Positions 36,968 through 49,358 of a stretch of 64,000 bases of DNA are shown piece after piece. Source of the stretch: Argentina anserina (taxonomy: Eukaryota > Streptophyta > Magnoliopsida > Rosales > Rosaceae); contig NC_065872.1 of NCBI RefSeq assembly GCF_933775445.1, positions 23,374,001 through 23,438,000 of the forward strand, in the 5' to 3' direction. The notes below the pieces were generated by a model. It did not search any database. It had not been told where the DNA came from and saw only the letters and a list, made by a program, of their open reading frames with translations. Numbering within the stretch: position 1 is the first letter of the stretch; each line of letters starts with the position of its first letter. Both the position numbers and the translations under genes were made by a program.

Positions 36968-38285
36968 TCTATCTCTGCCTCCATAGCAATTTTTCAATCA
37001 TTGCACTGGTCACTTTCAATAGCTTGATCAAAGGTAAATGGATCATTATCTTCACCAAAATCCATCTCAATGTACTCAGTCTCTTGTAAATAAACAATGA
37101 TGCCTTTTCCAGTAGATGATTCTTCCCCATAAGTTAGAATTCTTGTTCTCCTAGATCTCCTAAGCCCAGGGTTTGGTTGTGCAGCTTGGTCTTGTTCTAC
37201 TGATTGCACTATTGGTTAGACTTGTTCTACTGGTTGATTCTGCACAGGTAAGTGTTCTAACTCTCTAAATCTAGATCTTGTTTAATGTTGCTATCATCAT
37301 CTAGATCATTCTACACATATGTAGAATAATCTATATTTGCATTATCTTGAACACCACCATCAACCACAATTTCCTCAGATTCTAAAGACAAGTCTTCAAA
37401 CACTGTATTGTTCACACTTTCATTTAAGAATTTAACTTGATGTATTTCAAAAATTCTTGGTGTATGACTAGCTGAATATAGCTTATAGCCCTTAAGATTT
37501 TTCAGGATAACCTATAAAGTAGCAGCTAATAGTTTTAGGATCTAATTTGTTGACTTTAGGATTATAGATTCTGGCTTATGCAAGACATCTCCACACATGA
37601 CAATGATGAAGACTTGGTTTTCTACCACACCACAACTCAAATGCAGTTATATCAACTGCCTTACTTAGTGTTCTATTGCAAATATAATTTGCAGTACTAA
37701 CTGCTTCACCCCAGAAAAATCTAGGTAAACCTATTGTGCACATCATACTTCTGACCATGTTCAGTAATGTCCTATTCTTCCTCAGCCACGTCATTCTGTT
37801 GAGGATTATATGGTGTGGTATATTGAGCTTTTATGCCTTGTTCCTGAAGGAACAATGCAAAAGGAGATTTCTTTTGTCCAGAATCAGTGTATCTACCATA
37901 ATATTCACCTCTTATATCAGACCTTACAGTCTTAACCTTTCTTTTCTAGTTGTTTTTCTACCTCTGCCTTGTATATCTTAAAAGCTTCTAGAGGTTGTGA
38001 CTTCTCAGAGAGTAGATAAACATAATTGTATCTAGAAAAATCATCTATGAAGGTGATGTAGTACACGTTTCCACAAATTGTTTGAGTTCTGAATGGACCA
38101 CATATGTCTGTATGAATTAATTCTAAAAGTGCATGGTTTCTGTGTGCAGTTTCTTCCTCATGTTGGTTATTTTTCCCTTAAAACATTCATAACAATCTTC
38201 AAGATAGGAGAAATCAAGTTTATTTAGGATATTGTTCTTTACTAAAATTTTCAGTCTCTATTTTGATATGTGCCTAACCTTCTAT
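36968..38285 (-). pseudogene. Copia-B integrase C-terminal half and linker
   Basis: Minus-strand fragments: YLLSEKSQPLEAFKIYKAEV, VRSDIRGEYYGRYTDSG with the second catalytic Asp, YNPQQNDVAEE with the catalytic Glu just before a frameshift, NRTLLNMVRSMMCTIGLP, FWGEAVSTANYICNRTLSK, then the Gly/Pro-poor linker containing LRRSRRTR. It is interrupted on the N-terminal side by the hAT-like insertion at 38294 and on the C-terminal side by Gypsy-1. Confidence 0.85.
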
Positions 38286-38293
38286 GCCACAAT

Positions 38294-40203
38294 TAGGCCT
38301 CATCATTTAGCCCGCAGATCCGAGAAGCGCGCAAGCCCAATAGGCTTTTACCTGGCCCGACCCGCGAGAAAGCCCGTCAAAGCCCGCTTCCGTGGGTAGA
38401 GGATCGGCTCAGTTTAGAGGTGTGAAACCCGACCCAGCCCGCAAAAAACCTGCAAGGCCCAGCTCTTAAAATCCCGCCAGATAATAAAATATTATACAAA
38501 CATATTTTATTAGGTTTAGAATAAAACTATCGCATTATGAAGCAACTATATGAAAGAAACTTCTCAGGATCAATCGACATCAGCCGATGTGATCAGTATA
38601 TATATCTAGTGACCATGTAAAAATTTCATCCAATACAGGCCTCGTTTGACCGTCGAAATTTCCAGTAAACCAAAAACACCACTAATATGCCCTAAGGGAA
38701 GACCCATTACCGAGATGCGAACACCGAAAGCCGTTTGCATATCTAAAATCACCTAATTTTTATCACCGATCATACGCAGTCGCACCAAGGAAACCCATTT
38801 GGCAAAGCCCCGGTCAATTGGGGTTTTAATATGTCAAAATGCATCTTTTTTGGTTGACCGTAGGTACGGACGGTCAAATCATGTCCAAAACGGACGAAAT
38901 TTTTACGGGTTCCCTAAATATATATACTGATCATATCTGCTAGTGTCGATCGACCATATTTCGAATTAGAATTGTCGACGCCGAAGTGTCCATTAATGTA
39001 TCATAACCTTTATATTAGGTTTATAATAAAATTATCACATTATGAAGCAACTATATGAAGGAAACTTCTCGGGATCGATCGACACCAGCCGATGTAATCG
39101 GTATATATATTTAGTGATTCTGTAGCAATTTTGATCCAATTCGGACCTCGTTTTGACCGTCAGAATTTGCGATAAACCAAAAACACAAGTAATATGCCCT
39201 AAGGGAAGACCCATTACCAAGTTGCGAACACCAAAAACCATTTGCATATCTAAAATCACCTAATTTTTATCACCGATCGTGCGTGGTCGCACCAAGGAAA
39301 CCCATTTGGCTAAGCCACGGTCAATGGGGGATTTAATATGTCAAAACGCCTCTTTTTTGTTGATAGTAGGTACGGACGGTCAAATTATGTCCAAAACGGA
39401 CGAAATTTTTACGGGTTCTCTAAATATATATAGTGATCACAACTAGTAGTGTCGATCGACCATATTTCGAACTGGACTTGTCGATCGCCGAAGTCTCCAC
39501 TAATGTATCATAACCTTTATATTAGGTTTATTATAAAAATATCGTATTATGAAGCAATTATATGAAGGAAACTTCTCAGGATCGATCGACATCATCCGAT
39601 GTGATCGGTATATATATTTAGTGATCCTATAAAAAATTCATCCAAATCGGTTTTCGTTTGACTGTCGGAATTTCCGGTAAACTAAAAACACTACTAATAT
39701 GCCATAAGGGAGGACCCATTACCAAGATGCAAATGCCGAAAATTGTTGACATATTTGAAATCACCTAATTTTTGTCACCGATCATACGCGGTCACAACGA
39801 GGAAACCAAATTGGCAAAGTCCCGGTCAATGGGGTTTTAATATGTGAAAACACTTTTTTTTTGGTTGACCGTAGGTACGGACGGTCAAACCATGTCCATA
39901 ACGGACGAAATATTTACAGGGCCCCTAAATATATATATTAGTCACATCTACTGGTGTCGATCGACAATATTTCGAAACTAGTATTTATTTGTGATTTTTT
40001 TTAGAATGTTTTCCAAGAATTCTTTTATTGTTTCAAACCCTTAAATAAGAGTATTATGTTTTTTTTTTCTAATACAAACCCGCAAGGCTCGGCTCATAAA
40101 AGGTCGCAAGGCCCAGCCCGCAAAAGCCCACTTTAGGTGGGCGGGCTTGGATCTTCATATTTGTGAAAATACCCGGCCCGGCCCGATCTATTGATGAGCC
40201 CTA
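38294..40203. mobile_element. Non-autonomous hAT-like DNA transposon in Copia-B integrase
   Basis: Terminal inverted repeats TAGGCCTCATCA and TAGGGCTCATCA (the right end read inverted). An 8-bp duplication is flanking: GCCACAAT (38286-38293) and GCCACAAG (40204-40211), 7 of 8 matching. Subterminal regions are rich in GGCCCGGCCCG / GCCCGCAA phrases, common in plant hAT elements. There is no transposase frame. Most of the inside (38510-39980) is a tandem repeat. Removal restores Copia-B protease-to-integrase order. Confidence 0.87.
38510..39980. repeat. Three tandem ~510-bp units inside the hAT-like element
   Basis: Units begin at TTAGGTTTA (38510, 39015, 39532); periods are 505 and 517 bp and the third is ~450 bp. 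Each holds CATTATGAAGC, GATCGACATCA-like, CTAATATGCCCTAAGGGA, ACCGATCATACGC-like, GGTACGGACGGTCAAA and GTGTCGATCGACCATATTTC. Similarity between units is high (about 90% by eye). No coding frame. Confidence 0.88.
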
Positions 40204-40211
40204 GCCACAAG

Positions 40212-40724
40212 TATGTAGAATTCTCACTGGACTTAGTTCTTTTAACACCAATTAAGGCATTACTGAGTGAATCTGTGTTCTCAACAAGTAAAATCTCTTG
40301 TGGTGCAGGAGAACAATTTAACTGTAAATAATCACCAATAATATTTGCACAACCAAGTCTTTCTGAATTTTTGAAAATAGAAATTTCATTGATGTTCATG
40401 AGAAAACTACAATCACTCTTTATTAAACAAGAAACTGAAACTAAATTCCTTCTCATGAAAGGTACATATAACACATTATCCAAAACTAAATTTCTTCCTA
40501 ATCCGAGATCTAATGCCAATGTTCCAATAGCCTTGACTGCAACACGCATTCCATTTCCTACACACAGGTTCACTTCTTGGAATTCTCTTCCTTTGAAAAC
40601 CCTGTAAAGAATTTGTTATGTGTAAAGGACTGCAAGAATCTAACCACCAAGAACTTGGTGCTACATCAACTAAATTAATTTCTAAAGTAAAGACTATATT
40701 AGATAACTTACCCTTCTTGGCCAT
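40212..40724 (-). pseudogene. Copia-B protease and integrase N-terminal region
   Basis: Starts near MAKKGKLSNIVFTLEINLVD, then SSWWLDSCSPLHIT. The protease active-site region has DSC in place of the usual DSG/DTG. After a frameshift: NLCVGNGMRVAVKAIGTL, LVLDNVLYVPFMRRNLVSVS and the following GAG-pre-integrase segment. It ends at the hAT-like insertion. Confidence 0.83.
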
Positions 40725-41530
40725 CTAGTTCTTAAAGCTAGTGCAATCTTTATTCATGTGTCCAACCTTCTTACAATAGTAACATTTAAATTTGAATGGC
40801 TTGTTATCCCTAGCTGCAGAGTTTGAGATTGAGGATGTGTTGGAGTTTTTGACAATGGTTTTGTTTGGTTTCAGCTTATTTTGGAACTTCTTCTTCTGGT
40901 TCTCAACCAAATTCACTTAGGTTGTTGGCTCTCTTTCTCTCTTAATTCTATCCTCTTCAACTGAGCAAATGGCTATGATCTCCTTGAGTGACCACTTCTC
41001 CTTTTGGGTGTTGTAGCTTGTTCTTAGCTGACTGTATGAGTTGGGAAGAGAATGCAGTGCATGATGCACCACATAATCATTTGTATTCCCCATCTCGAGC
41101 TCCCTGACTTGAGCATTGATATCAATAAGATTCATGATATGCTCCCTTACATTGCCATTCCAATCATATTTTGTTCCTGAAACTGTTTAGATAATATCGC
41201 AGCCTCAGCTTTGTTACTCTCCTTAAACATGTCCTGAATTACATACAAAAATTCTATGGTCGTTTCAGGTTCCTCTATGCTACCCCTTACTGTATTAGAC
41301 ATGGTATTCATAATCACAGTCTTAGCCATCTTGTTTGCCTTCCACCAGTCCTTGTGAGCCTTCTTTTCTTCTTTGGTGCTCTTCTCAGTTATTTCATCAG
41401 GCATTCATCAGTTATGCAGAGGTCCATATTTTGGTTCATGTCTAGGTAAAAATCTACTTGGCTTCTCCACTTCTTATAGTTATGTTCGAGTAAAAGTTGG
41501 ATGGTGTTGAGGGTGACTTAGGGGATTCCT
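40725..41530 (-). pseudogene. Copia-B gag remnant with CCHC knuckle
   Basis: Fragments: HNYKKWRSQVDFYLDMNQ near 41470, then KKAHKDWWKANKMAKTVIM, EAAILSKQFQEQNMIGMAM, a frame change, RELEMGNTNDYVVHHALHSL, EKWSLKEIIAICSVEEDRIK, a stop, and the zinc knuckle CYYCKKVGHMNKDC with all four ligands intact (40740-40800). Three frames with one stop and one frameshift between them. Confidence 0.85.
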
Positions 41531-42193
41531 AAGAGCAAAAATAAAATTTTAGGAGTTCTTCTATAACTGAAGTATTCTTATTAATTCTTAAAAGATTTTA
41601 TACTTAAATTTTAAGACAAACAATGTCCCACAATGCCTGTTGCAGGCATTACAAATAATGTCAAGTAATCAATTATGCATACAGATGCATCAATATAGCC
41701 CTTAACTAAAATTTAATATTATGCAACACTTTTGAGTAGAAGATACAATATTATGAAGTTCTGAATCAATAAGCCATCCAATTTGAAAATAAGTTATCCA
41801 AAGAAACCAAAAACTATCTTTAGACAAAAATCTGATTTCTAAGTATCTGAATTTGAAAACAAATAAAATGTTTACTGCTATCTTTTGTTTTAAAAACAAC
41901 TAAGTACCTCTTTGGAGGTTTTACTGAATTGTATTTTAAAAGACAAAAGACACAAATTTTCTAGATTTGTTAAACTGCATATTCCCTGAGAGAATCAGTT
42001 GAAAAAGCTTTGGCACAATCCAAATAACCCTTATAAAACACAAATCTCGTCTTATACATGTAAAATTCATTTATGTAATAACCCGAAGTTTCTGGGAGAT
42101 TTAATCATGCATAAGACCTGAAGAACATGCAGTACATACAAAAACCAATTATATATGCATCATCAATTTCATACAGCAAACAAATCCTAGTTT
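41531..42193 (-). other. Copia-B leader, inner part
   Basis: AT-rich, non-coding sequence upstream of gag on the minus strand. If Gypsy-2 is removed at 42199/54285 this joins 54291-54762 to give a leader of about 1.1 kb up to the primer site. Confidence 0.45.
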
Positions 42194-42198
42194 GTAAG

Positions 42199-43700
42199 TG
42201 TAAGAGGGTGTTTTTGCGGTACGACGAGGCCCAAAATCGATCGAGGAAAATGTTATCTGAGCTAAATCTGGGAGATCGAGCCTTGTATTCTAGTGTGTCA
42301 GCTCAGTGGGACGTACACACAATGAGTCAAAGTCTAAGGGCAACAGTGCGCCGGCCTTCGACCCTCCGAAGCTTAAGGTAGTATCAGGTGCGGAATAAGT
42401 TCGAGAGTTAAGAACTTAGAAATACGTTACATCTTTTAGGTGGTTTGGGCAGCCTATTTATAGGTGCACTGGGGAATGTGCATGGGCCTTCCCTCGATGT
42501 GGGAATATGTGCCAGTACATTGCATCTATCCCTGAAGGCGAGCCACCATGGGTGGTGTTAATGGCGATGCTCGAGCAAGCAGAGGGGTTCCTGGACCGAC
42601 ATGTCTGCTCACTGGGTCTTCCAGGTTTCCGGCCACTGGTTCGGTGACCGGAGTAGGAGGAGATTAAGCCTGAGATTTCCTCATTTAGGCAGTGGCGTTA
42701 ACAAGCCCCTAAGTCCCCAGTCGAGGAGATTCCTTAGGTGGAGAGTTTCATATCTTCATCTTCGGCGCAAATATCAAAGTTCAAATTGCTCGGGACCCGG
42801 CCCGGCCTATCTTTAGCCGTGGAGAGTGATCTAGTACCCCGGGGCTAGGGACTAGTGCGCTCAGGGCGTCCGTGGATCTGGCGTGACCAAGGTATGCCGG
42901 GGTCAGGATCTGACCACCTGGTCGGGTGCCATGGATCTGGTCAAGGACCTCCGCATTAGACGCATGTGTTAACCAGGTGCGTGAGCATCGTCGACCTGGA
43001 GTGTGGCCTAGGGCTTGGAGAGTAGCCGGGACCTCAATGTTAGATAAGGGTTAACTAACAAACGCAGTTACGCACGTGGGTTAACTAACATCAAAGCGTC
43101 CCTGGACCTGGAGTGACCTAGGATCTCGGGGTTAGGCTCGCGGGTTAACTAACATGCTCAGAGCATCCATGGATCTGGAGATTGGCCCGGGTCGGAGATT
43201 TTCTCAGGTCGGAGATTTGCCTTATTCTAGAGTTATATGGCGAGTCCCCAAAGTCCCCATTCAAGGAATGTCCCCTACTGCAACGGCCAAAGTCCCTCAG
43301 CGCGAGTGTCCAACTCGCACCGGGGGCTTGGACAATTAATGTAGGGGACAAGAGTGGGGGCCCTCGAGGACATGAAGCGACAGTGACTTCAGCGACAATG
43401 ATGACGTATGGGGTAAGGTGAATGATTGATGGTTTATAGATAAATGTGTGTGCGTGGGGAGGGTAACCGAGGCGGTTTTAGTAGTGGGGCACGTGGCGAT
43501 GATCCGATGGCTGGGGGTATTTTTTGTCGACGATCTGGATCATCTCTAGCGGCTATATATAGAGGGGAGGAATCTTTGGTTCTCAGTTGTGAAAAGTGTT
43601 AAAGCAGAAGAGGAGAAAAAGAGAAGAAATCTCAACGATTGTGATCAGAAAAGAGTAGGTATCTCTGCGTTCGCAACCACGGAAAACGCTACATCATTTC
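42199..43700 (-). repeat. Gypsy-2 left terminal region (3' LTR candidate)
   Basis: It begins TGTAAGAGGGTGTTTTTG (plus). A minus-strand TATA box CTATAAATAG lies near 42453-42462. Imperfect tandem units of about 100 bp with GGGTTAACTAAC and CATGGATCTGG cores lie at about 42850-43190. No sequence near 53-54 kb matches it. The inner boundary is not fixed. Confidence 0.45.
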
Positions 43701-43984
43701 ATCCACTACAACCAAAGGTATCGTTCTCGTTTCTTTACTGTGTGTTCTAGTTTAGGAGTAATGGGCTAATATGTGTTGATGTGGGAGTTGTAGCAAATGG
43801 GAAAGTCGAACGGAGTTGTTGGGATTTGCAGATTTGAGGGTTTGCGCTCAGATTCGCCGGCTACCAACATGCCGGAGCGGGCTGTGAGGAGGGGAAAGTC
43901 TGATTCGGGGGGGGGGGGGGGTGCCCCATATGAGCGATGCGGTGTCATCTAGTAACATGCTCGGTCTTGTTGCAGGGCATTGAA
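43550..43984 (+). promoter_or_regulatory. TATA box, leader and intron for the antisense gene of Gypsy-2
   Basis: Plus-strand CTATATATAGAGG (43553-43565) is a good plant TATA box. The next ~150 bp is a typical AG-rich leader. A GT at 43718 (after ACCAAAG) and a TTGTTGCAG ending at 43975 can form a 258-bp leader intron. The ATG at 43985 follows ten bases later. This arrangement would drive transcription opposite to gag-pol. Confidence 0.5.
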
Positions 43985-46580
43985 ATGTTGCAGAGAGTAA
44001 TCGAAGAAGCAGGGACTAGCGGCGACGACCGCATATGGTGGCAAGGGGACAAGAAGGGGGACCCGCCCAGTCGTGGTGTGACGGTAGAGGAGTTGAAGAA
44101 TATCCGAGAGGTGTACAACATCCCGGCAGAAAATCATCTTGAGGCCATTAGTCGAAGGAGAACTGTGTCATATGCCACCGGAGGGGGAGGGTTGTATAAC
44201 AGAGCAAGCACTGGTGTGAGGGCTTACGCTCCCGATGTCATTATGCATGCAGTATTTGCTTTCCACCTTGAACATCGCCCCGACACCCAATATGTGGGTA
44301 CAATTGTTGGGGATCATCGCGGTGTTCCGAGCGCTCAGGCAAGGGAAACCGTGTGGGCGGGAGTCCCTTGGTTGCTGGTCGCTACAGTACCCCCCAAAAC
44401 AGGGGAGTGGGGGTTGCATTAGGATGGCACCCCGGGGGAAGAAGTTTGCCCCATTGATTTTGAGCCCCCGAGCTCGTCCCCAACGAACTGGAGGGAGCGA
44501 GCATTTATCGTGGAGGGGTTGTGGCAGAAAGAGGCCTCAATTTTCTAGGTGCCCGAGGCCTTTCAGCCACTAAGCAAGATGTGTCTCCCTCTTGTTCTTT
44601 GTTTGTATTCATGTTAGACGGTGTAAGCGGAGGCTAATCCTTATTTTTATAGTGTCGATACGCACTGAGCTATCGCCGATGATAGAGAAACAACTAATGT
44701 GGTGCATGCTCGCCTTCAAGGAGTAGGCCGATAGGTCGGTGTACCGGTGGTGTATGATGGGCGTATACCAGGCTTAAAACGTCGTAAATCAGCGGTAAAG
44801 GGGTGAACAAGTTTGTCTGATTTATTATTTGTTGTTTGTGTCAGTTTTAACAATGATTAACTTCAACGAAGGTGGAGATCAAGCTGCCGAGAGAAAGGAG
44901 CCCGAGCCATTTGACAAGTTGACGGACGAGGAGGTAGTACAGGGGATCAAAGACATCGCTCTGGAGTGGGGTCTGAATGACGTGGACATGGACATGGAGA
45001 CGAGGGACGGGTTTCCCGCGGTGCCGGAGAAGTTGGAGGAGGGCATATACGTCATGTCCCTGGTGCTGAAGCAATACAGGCTGTTGATGGCAGAGGTGGC
45101 AGCATATTGGGGGGGGGTGCGGTGGGACGATAGTCCCTTGGATGGACGGGAAAGAGAAGCGACGGACCGTCCGGAGGAGGTGGTAACGGTGACCGAGTGG
45201 AAGGAAGATCATGGAGAGAACCTGGAACAGGTGGAGTAGCCCAGCAACGGGCCGGTGTTGGAGTAAATAGTGCCGGAGGAGGTGGTCGGTGAAGCGAGGT
45301 GGGTGACTCAGGCGCAAGGCATCCCAGAGGTGCGGTTTGAGACGCTGGCCGTTCTGGCTATTGCGACGAGTGGGGGTGTTAGGCCTGAGGTGGACCGGGC
45401 GGCCGAGGGGAGCCATCGGCAAAAGAGGAGCCATAGTGGTGGAGACCTGGAGCGAAGGGCGAAAAGGACGAGGTCCGCCAGTGAGGAGACATGGGCCGGG
45501 GTCTTGCCAGAGCTGGCCGAGGTCGGGGAGTTGGCGCCCCACTTGATGAGGATCGCAGGGCACATGAGGCACAGGTGCCAGGGGCCAACGATCCGACATA
45601 GCGACGATGCACGATTCAACTTCCACGAGGTGGAAAAGAGGCTCACGCGACTAAGCGTTGTTTCAGTTATGATTATGATGTGATAGAGGTAGAGACTTAA
45701 TTAATATTGTCTGCACATGGCGGCTGAGGTGCACAACACCCGAGACTTCCTAGAGGCCCAGTTCCAAGTAAAGGCGGCCGACGATGAGCAATCAAGGAGG
45801 AATACGTCGCCGCTAATGAATCACTGCTGGTGAGGGTGAAGGAGTTGGAGGACCAGCAGGTGGTCGACGACGCCCGGGTGGATGAGGCCAACGAGGCAAT
45901 TGGGGAGTTGCACAGCGAGCTCCAGAAGAGCAAAGATTTTCTTGCGGAGAGTGATGCCAAGGTTGTCAAACTGGAAAGGGCAACAGGTGGAATGAGAGAA
46001 GGAGCTCGCGGCGCTGAAGGAGAAGGAGAAGCTGGAAGCGGAGTGGGCCGAGAAGCTAACCCAGAAGCTGGCGGGGAAAGAAGCCGACGTCGCTTTGCGC
46101 CGGCAGACGGATAAGGAGCATGTGGAGGAACTCAAGAAGGAGAGGGCGGTGGCGCTGCAATGGTTGAAGGAGGCCTATCTGGAGGGTTGCAGCGACGGCC
46201 AGCGAGAAAGGTTCAATGACGGGCAACAAGACTTGTTCGAGCTTGACGTTGATCGTGGGTTAATCATCCTTGAAAAGGCGCAGAAAGACCTCCAGATTTC
46301 GGCACCCGTGCCCGGCCAGCATGCGCAAGTTAGGATGCCGCCCGCTGGGCCCGCGCCCAATATCCACGTGGCTGTGTCCCAAAATGCCCCGACACCCTCT
46401 GCTCAGACGCAAAGTTCGGGAACCAGTCGGAGTCATGGGAGAACGCCCTCCAAATCATTGATGCCTCCGCAGCATATCCAACCGGAGACCTTCGCGTCGA
46501 ATGCTAGAGCCCCAGCAAGCGGGAATCCTCCGGCTACCTCCTCGACGCCCAAGCCGCCATATGGTCGAGGTCGTGGTTAG
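43985..46580 (+). pseudogene. Antisense gene of the Tat element, coiled-coil protein, frames broken
   Basis: First block, 43985-44422: MLQRVIEEAG, then VEELKNIREVYNIPAENHLE and APDVIMHAVFAFHLEHRPDT. The 'Tyr-x-Ile-Pro' plus following hydrophobic segment resembles the N-terminal domain that Pfam calls putative gypsy-type transposon (PF04195); this is from memory, unsearched. Second block, 44829-45239: acidic, DEEVVQGIKDIALEWGLND. Third, 45270-45683: basic RRAKRTRS region. Fourth, 45721-46580, in shifting frames: long heptad-like helices (VKELEDQQVVDDARVDEANE, then EKLTQKLAGKEADVALRRQT) and a Pro/Ser/Thr tail ending PPYGRGRG. Codon texture favours the plus strand throughout. Stops and frameshifts make it nonfunctional here. 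Confidence 0.6.
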
Positions 46581-47976
46581 AAGAGGTGAAGATTCCGGGA
46601 GGGGGGGGGGGGGCGGAGAGAGTCCAGCCTATAGGGTAGCCTTAGAAGTATTTTGCCTTGTAATTTTTTTTTCTTTTGAAATGTACTCCCGGTCGGTTCG
46701 GCCGAGCCACTTGAATGAAGATGGAGATTCAAACACTTGGGTATTTGTTAACCGCAAATGTTGATTTTTTTTGCTACCCATTGGGCTTAACATTGGGGCA
46801 TGTTTCTTTGGAGTCCAGGCCCAAAGTAAAACTTCAGTGATTGTCCCTAGTCAGACGGTTTGAACGCTCAACCACCTAGTAAATGGCAATTACAATCAAA
46901 CCTTGGGAAAACCGTTAGTCACAAATCCATTCCACGTGACCACCCGGTTCATTTGACAACCATAATTAGGCGTCACTGCTATTCCTAATCTCTGTGTTTG
47001 CGCGAGAGATCTTGTTCATTGGATCGTGGCTGCTTATCCTATAAAAGGGAGAGTTCCTCAATGATAAAAGCACAAGAAATAGCCATGGTTTCGAGTGTGC
47101 AGTTTTCTCTATGGGTTTTGAAACTTCTCAACAGTCCGAAATTCTTTCTTCCAGGTTCTGTCATGTTTCCATAAACTGGTTTTAGGCATAAAAACCCATC
47201 CTCATGCATGAGGTAGGCGTAAAAACCCATCCTCATGCATGCGGTAGGCGTAAAAACCTATCCTCATGCTACACTTTCTTGGAATACTCCGGATGGCTGG
47301 CGGCCGACGACGTCCAGGCCCAACTGTCTCGATGGTAGGTTGTGCAGGGGAAATGAGAGCTTCTCCAACCCTCCAGAAGTAGAGTACAACCTACTAGATG
47401 CCAAGTTAGAACTCCTCTACACTACTTATATGCCGAGTTCTATCGTGGCAAAAGTGGGGTATGCCAATCTGCCCAGTGACCGTGCGTTCTCGTAGCCAAT
47501 AGCAACGCAGAGCGAAGGAAAGAAGAGTCTGACCGAATGTCAAGGGTGATGATACCAGAGCCCGGCAACTTTCTCATCAATGTAGGAATGTCCCTGGTCG
47601 GTGCGGCCAGGGTTAGCATAAGACAATTGTGGCATTCATGTAATGTTGTAAACATTGTTGTATGAATAAAAATTATCGGGGCGATTTACCCTTTGGCTCT
47701 CAGCTGTTTGTTTAGTTCATTTTAGCGAATAATCGTGTAATAGATTGACATTTGAACCAAAGTGGAGAACGTTATGGAGATAATCAACGCATATGTATGA
47801 AAGTCTTTGTTTCTTGACTAAGTCCGTAGGATAAATAGTACAACGAGAATCTGAAGATAAGCATGATGGAGATGCAAAATTGGAGACCAACTACTATAAC
47901 AGAGATAACTACCGGATGAATGAAACCAGGGGCTACTTGGGAAAGTAGCAGAGATGTTCAGCATTCCAGAGGTGTG
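46581..47976. other. Spacer between antisense gene and integrase, with an LTR-like block
   Basis: 46760-47275 looks like a separate LTR or LTR fragment on the plus strand: a CCTATAAAAGGGAG TATA box at 47038, leader, and three tandem 31-bp units (AGGCGTAAAAACCCATCCTC) at 47185-47275, ending CATGCTACA. No second copy or target duplication was found. 47276-47976 is non-coding, with AATAAAAATTAT at 47665 that could be the poly(A) signal of the antisense gene. Confidence 0.4.
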
Positions 47977-48960
47977 CTAACTTGTGTCCAGATGTGTCCT
48001 GGAGATAGAATGTGGTTGGTCCGGCCGCTTCAATGATTTCCATGGACCTTCCCACTTAAGGTGTAAACTGACAAGTTGGGGCCTCACCTCTTTCATCACC
48101 CAATCACTGACCCCCAGGGGGCGGGGATTGACCTTTTTGTGATAGTGTCGGGTGATGTGTTGCTTTCTATTGATATTCCGTAGATGGGCGTTATATCGGT
48201 GTTCTTTAAGCACGTCCATATTAAGCCGGAGGCCAGCGGCGTTCGTATCTGGGTTGTAGCCTTCAATCTCTACCGGGATTACGGCCTCAGTGCCGAAAGC
48301 TAGAAGGAAAGGAGACTGGAGCGCCCACAACACCTCTGGGAGTTTATGAGCCCAAAGTATGTTGGCTTCGTTGAGGCACTTTTTCAGGTTCTGCTTGATG
48401 AGCTTGTTAATGGCTTGGACCTGACCAGTAGTCTAGGGGTGTGATGGGAAGCATACAAGACGGTCGTGCCATTCCTATGGGAAAATGCTCTGAACTTGTC
48501 ATTGTCGAACTGGGTGCCATTGTCCGTGACAAAAGCCTTTGGGATACCGAATCGGTAGTATACATAGCACCATAAGACGTTTATCACCCGGTCCATGGTG
48601 ATCTTTGCCATTGGTTCTGCCTCCATCCACTTAGTGTGGTAGTCCACTGCCACAACAATGACATACCTGAATTGCCATAGGGCGACCGGCATTTCTGCAA
48701 TCAAGTCAAGCCTCCACTATGCGAAAGGGACTGGGGAGATGGTAACTGAGAGCGGGACAGACGGGCGACTGATGTAGTTGGCGTACTGGTGGTATTGTAC
48801 ACATGCCCCAATGATAACATCGGTGTCAGCTTCCATCGTGGGACATTAATACCCAGTCTGAAGGGCTTTAAAGGCCAGATTCTGCGCTCTTGCATGGTTG
48901 CCGCATACCCTACCATGCAACTCGTTTAACACCTGCTGGCCTTGCTCCGGGGCTAAACAT
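47977..48960 (-). pseudogene. Gypsy-2 integrase remnant
   Basis: The core fragment (48384-48704) has VVAVDYHTKWMEAEPMAKIT with the first catalytic Asp and FVTDNGTQFDNDKF with the second. The C-terminal fragment (47977-48333) has FLLAFGTEAVIPVEI, NINRKQHITRHYHKKVNPR and LKWEGPW. The N-terminal zinc region lies near 48700-48950 in broken frames. The Glu-bearing segment is disrupted. Confidence 0.85.
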
Positions 48961-49358
48961 TTGAGCTGTGGGAAAGATTGATTGCGTCGGTATAGTTTAC
49001 CATTTCAAACCATGTAGAGGGTGGCCTTATGCAGTGGACGTTTTGCTTCGGTTTCGTTGAGTGGCAACTGTCCGGTTGCAAGTAGGCGATAATGAGGTCC
49101 ATCCATGATGATGGGGGAGCCTCCTCGATGGAGAAAATCTCCGAATAGGGTCGGGAGATCCTCGGCTGTTCCAGGATTTCCACATGAACGTCGGGCGTTG
49201 CCAGGCATCGCGACCTCTGGCTCAGAGGTAGCTAGTCGGGCGAGCGGATATGCCTTAACATTCTTAGCTCAGGCAATCTGTTTGATTTCAAAGTTGTCGA
49301 ATTGTCGGAGAAGTGACCCAGCCAAATTCTGGTACGAGGTGAGCTGGGGCAGGTTGGA

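Noticed and set aside
44847..46135. Minus-strand frames of 100-260 codons opposite the antisense gene
   Set aside because: They mirror a plus-strand coiled-coil coding region. Their composition is low-complexity Pro/Ser/His and they have no Gypsy motif.
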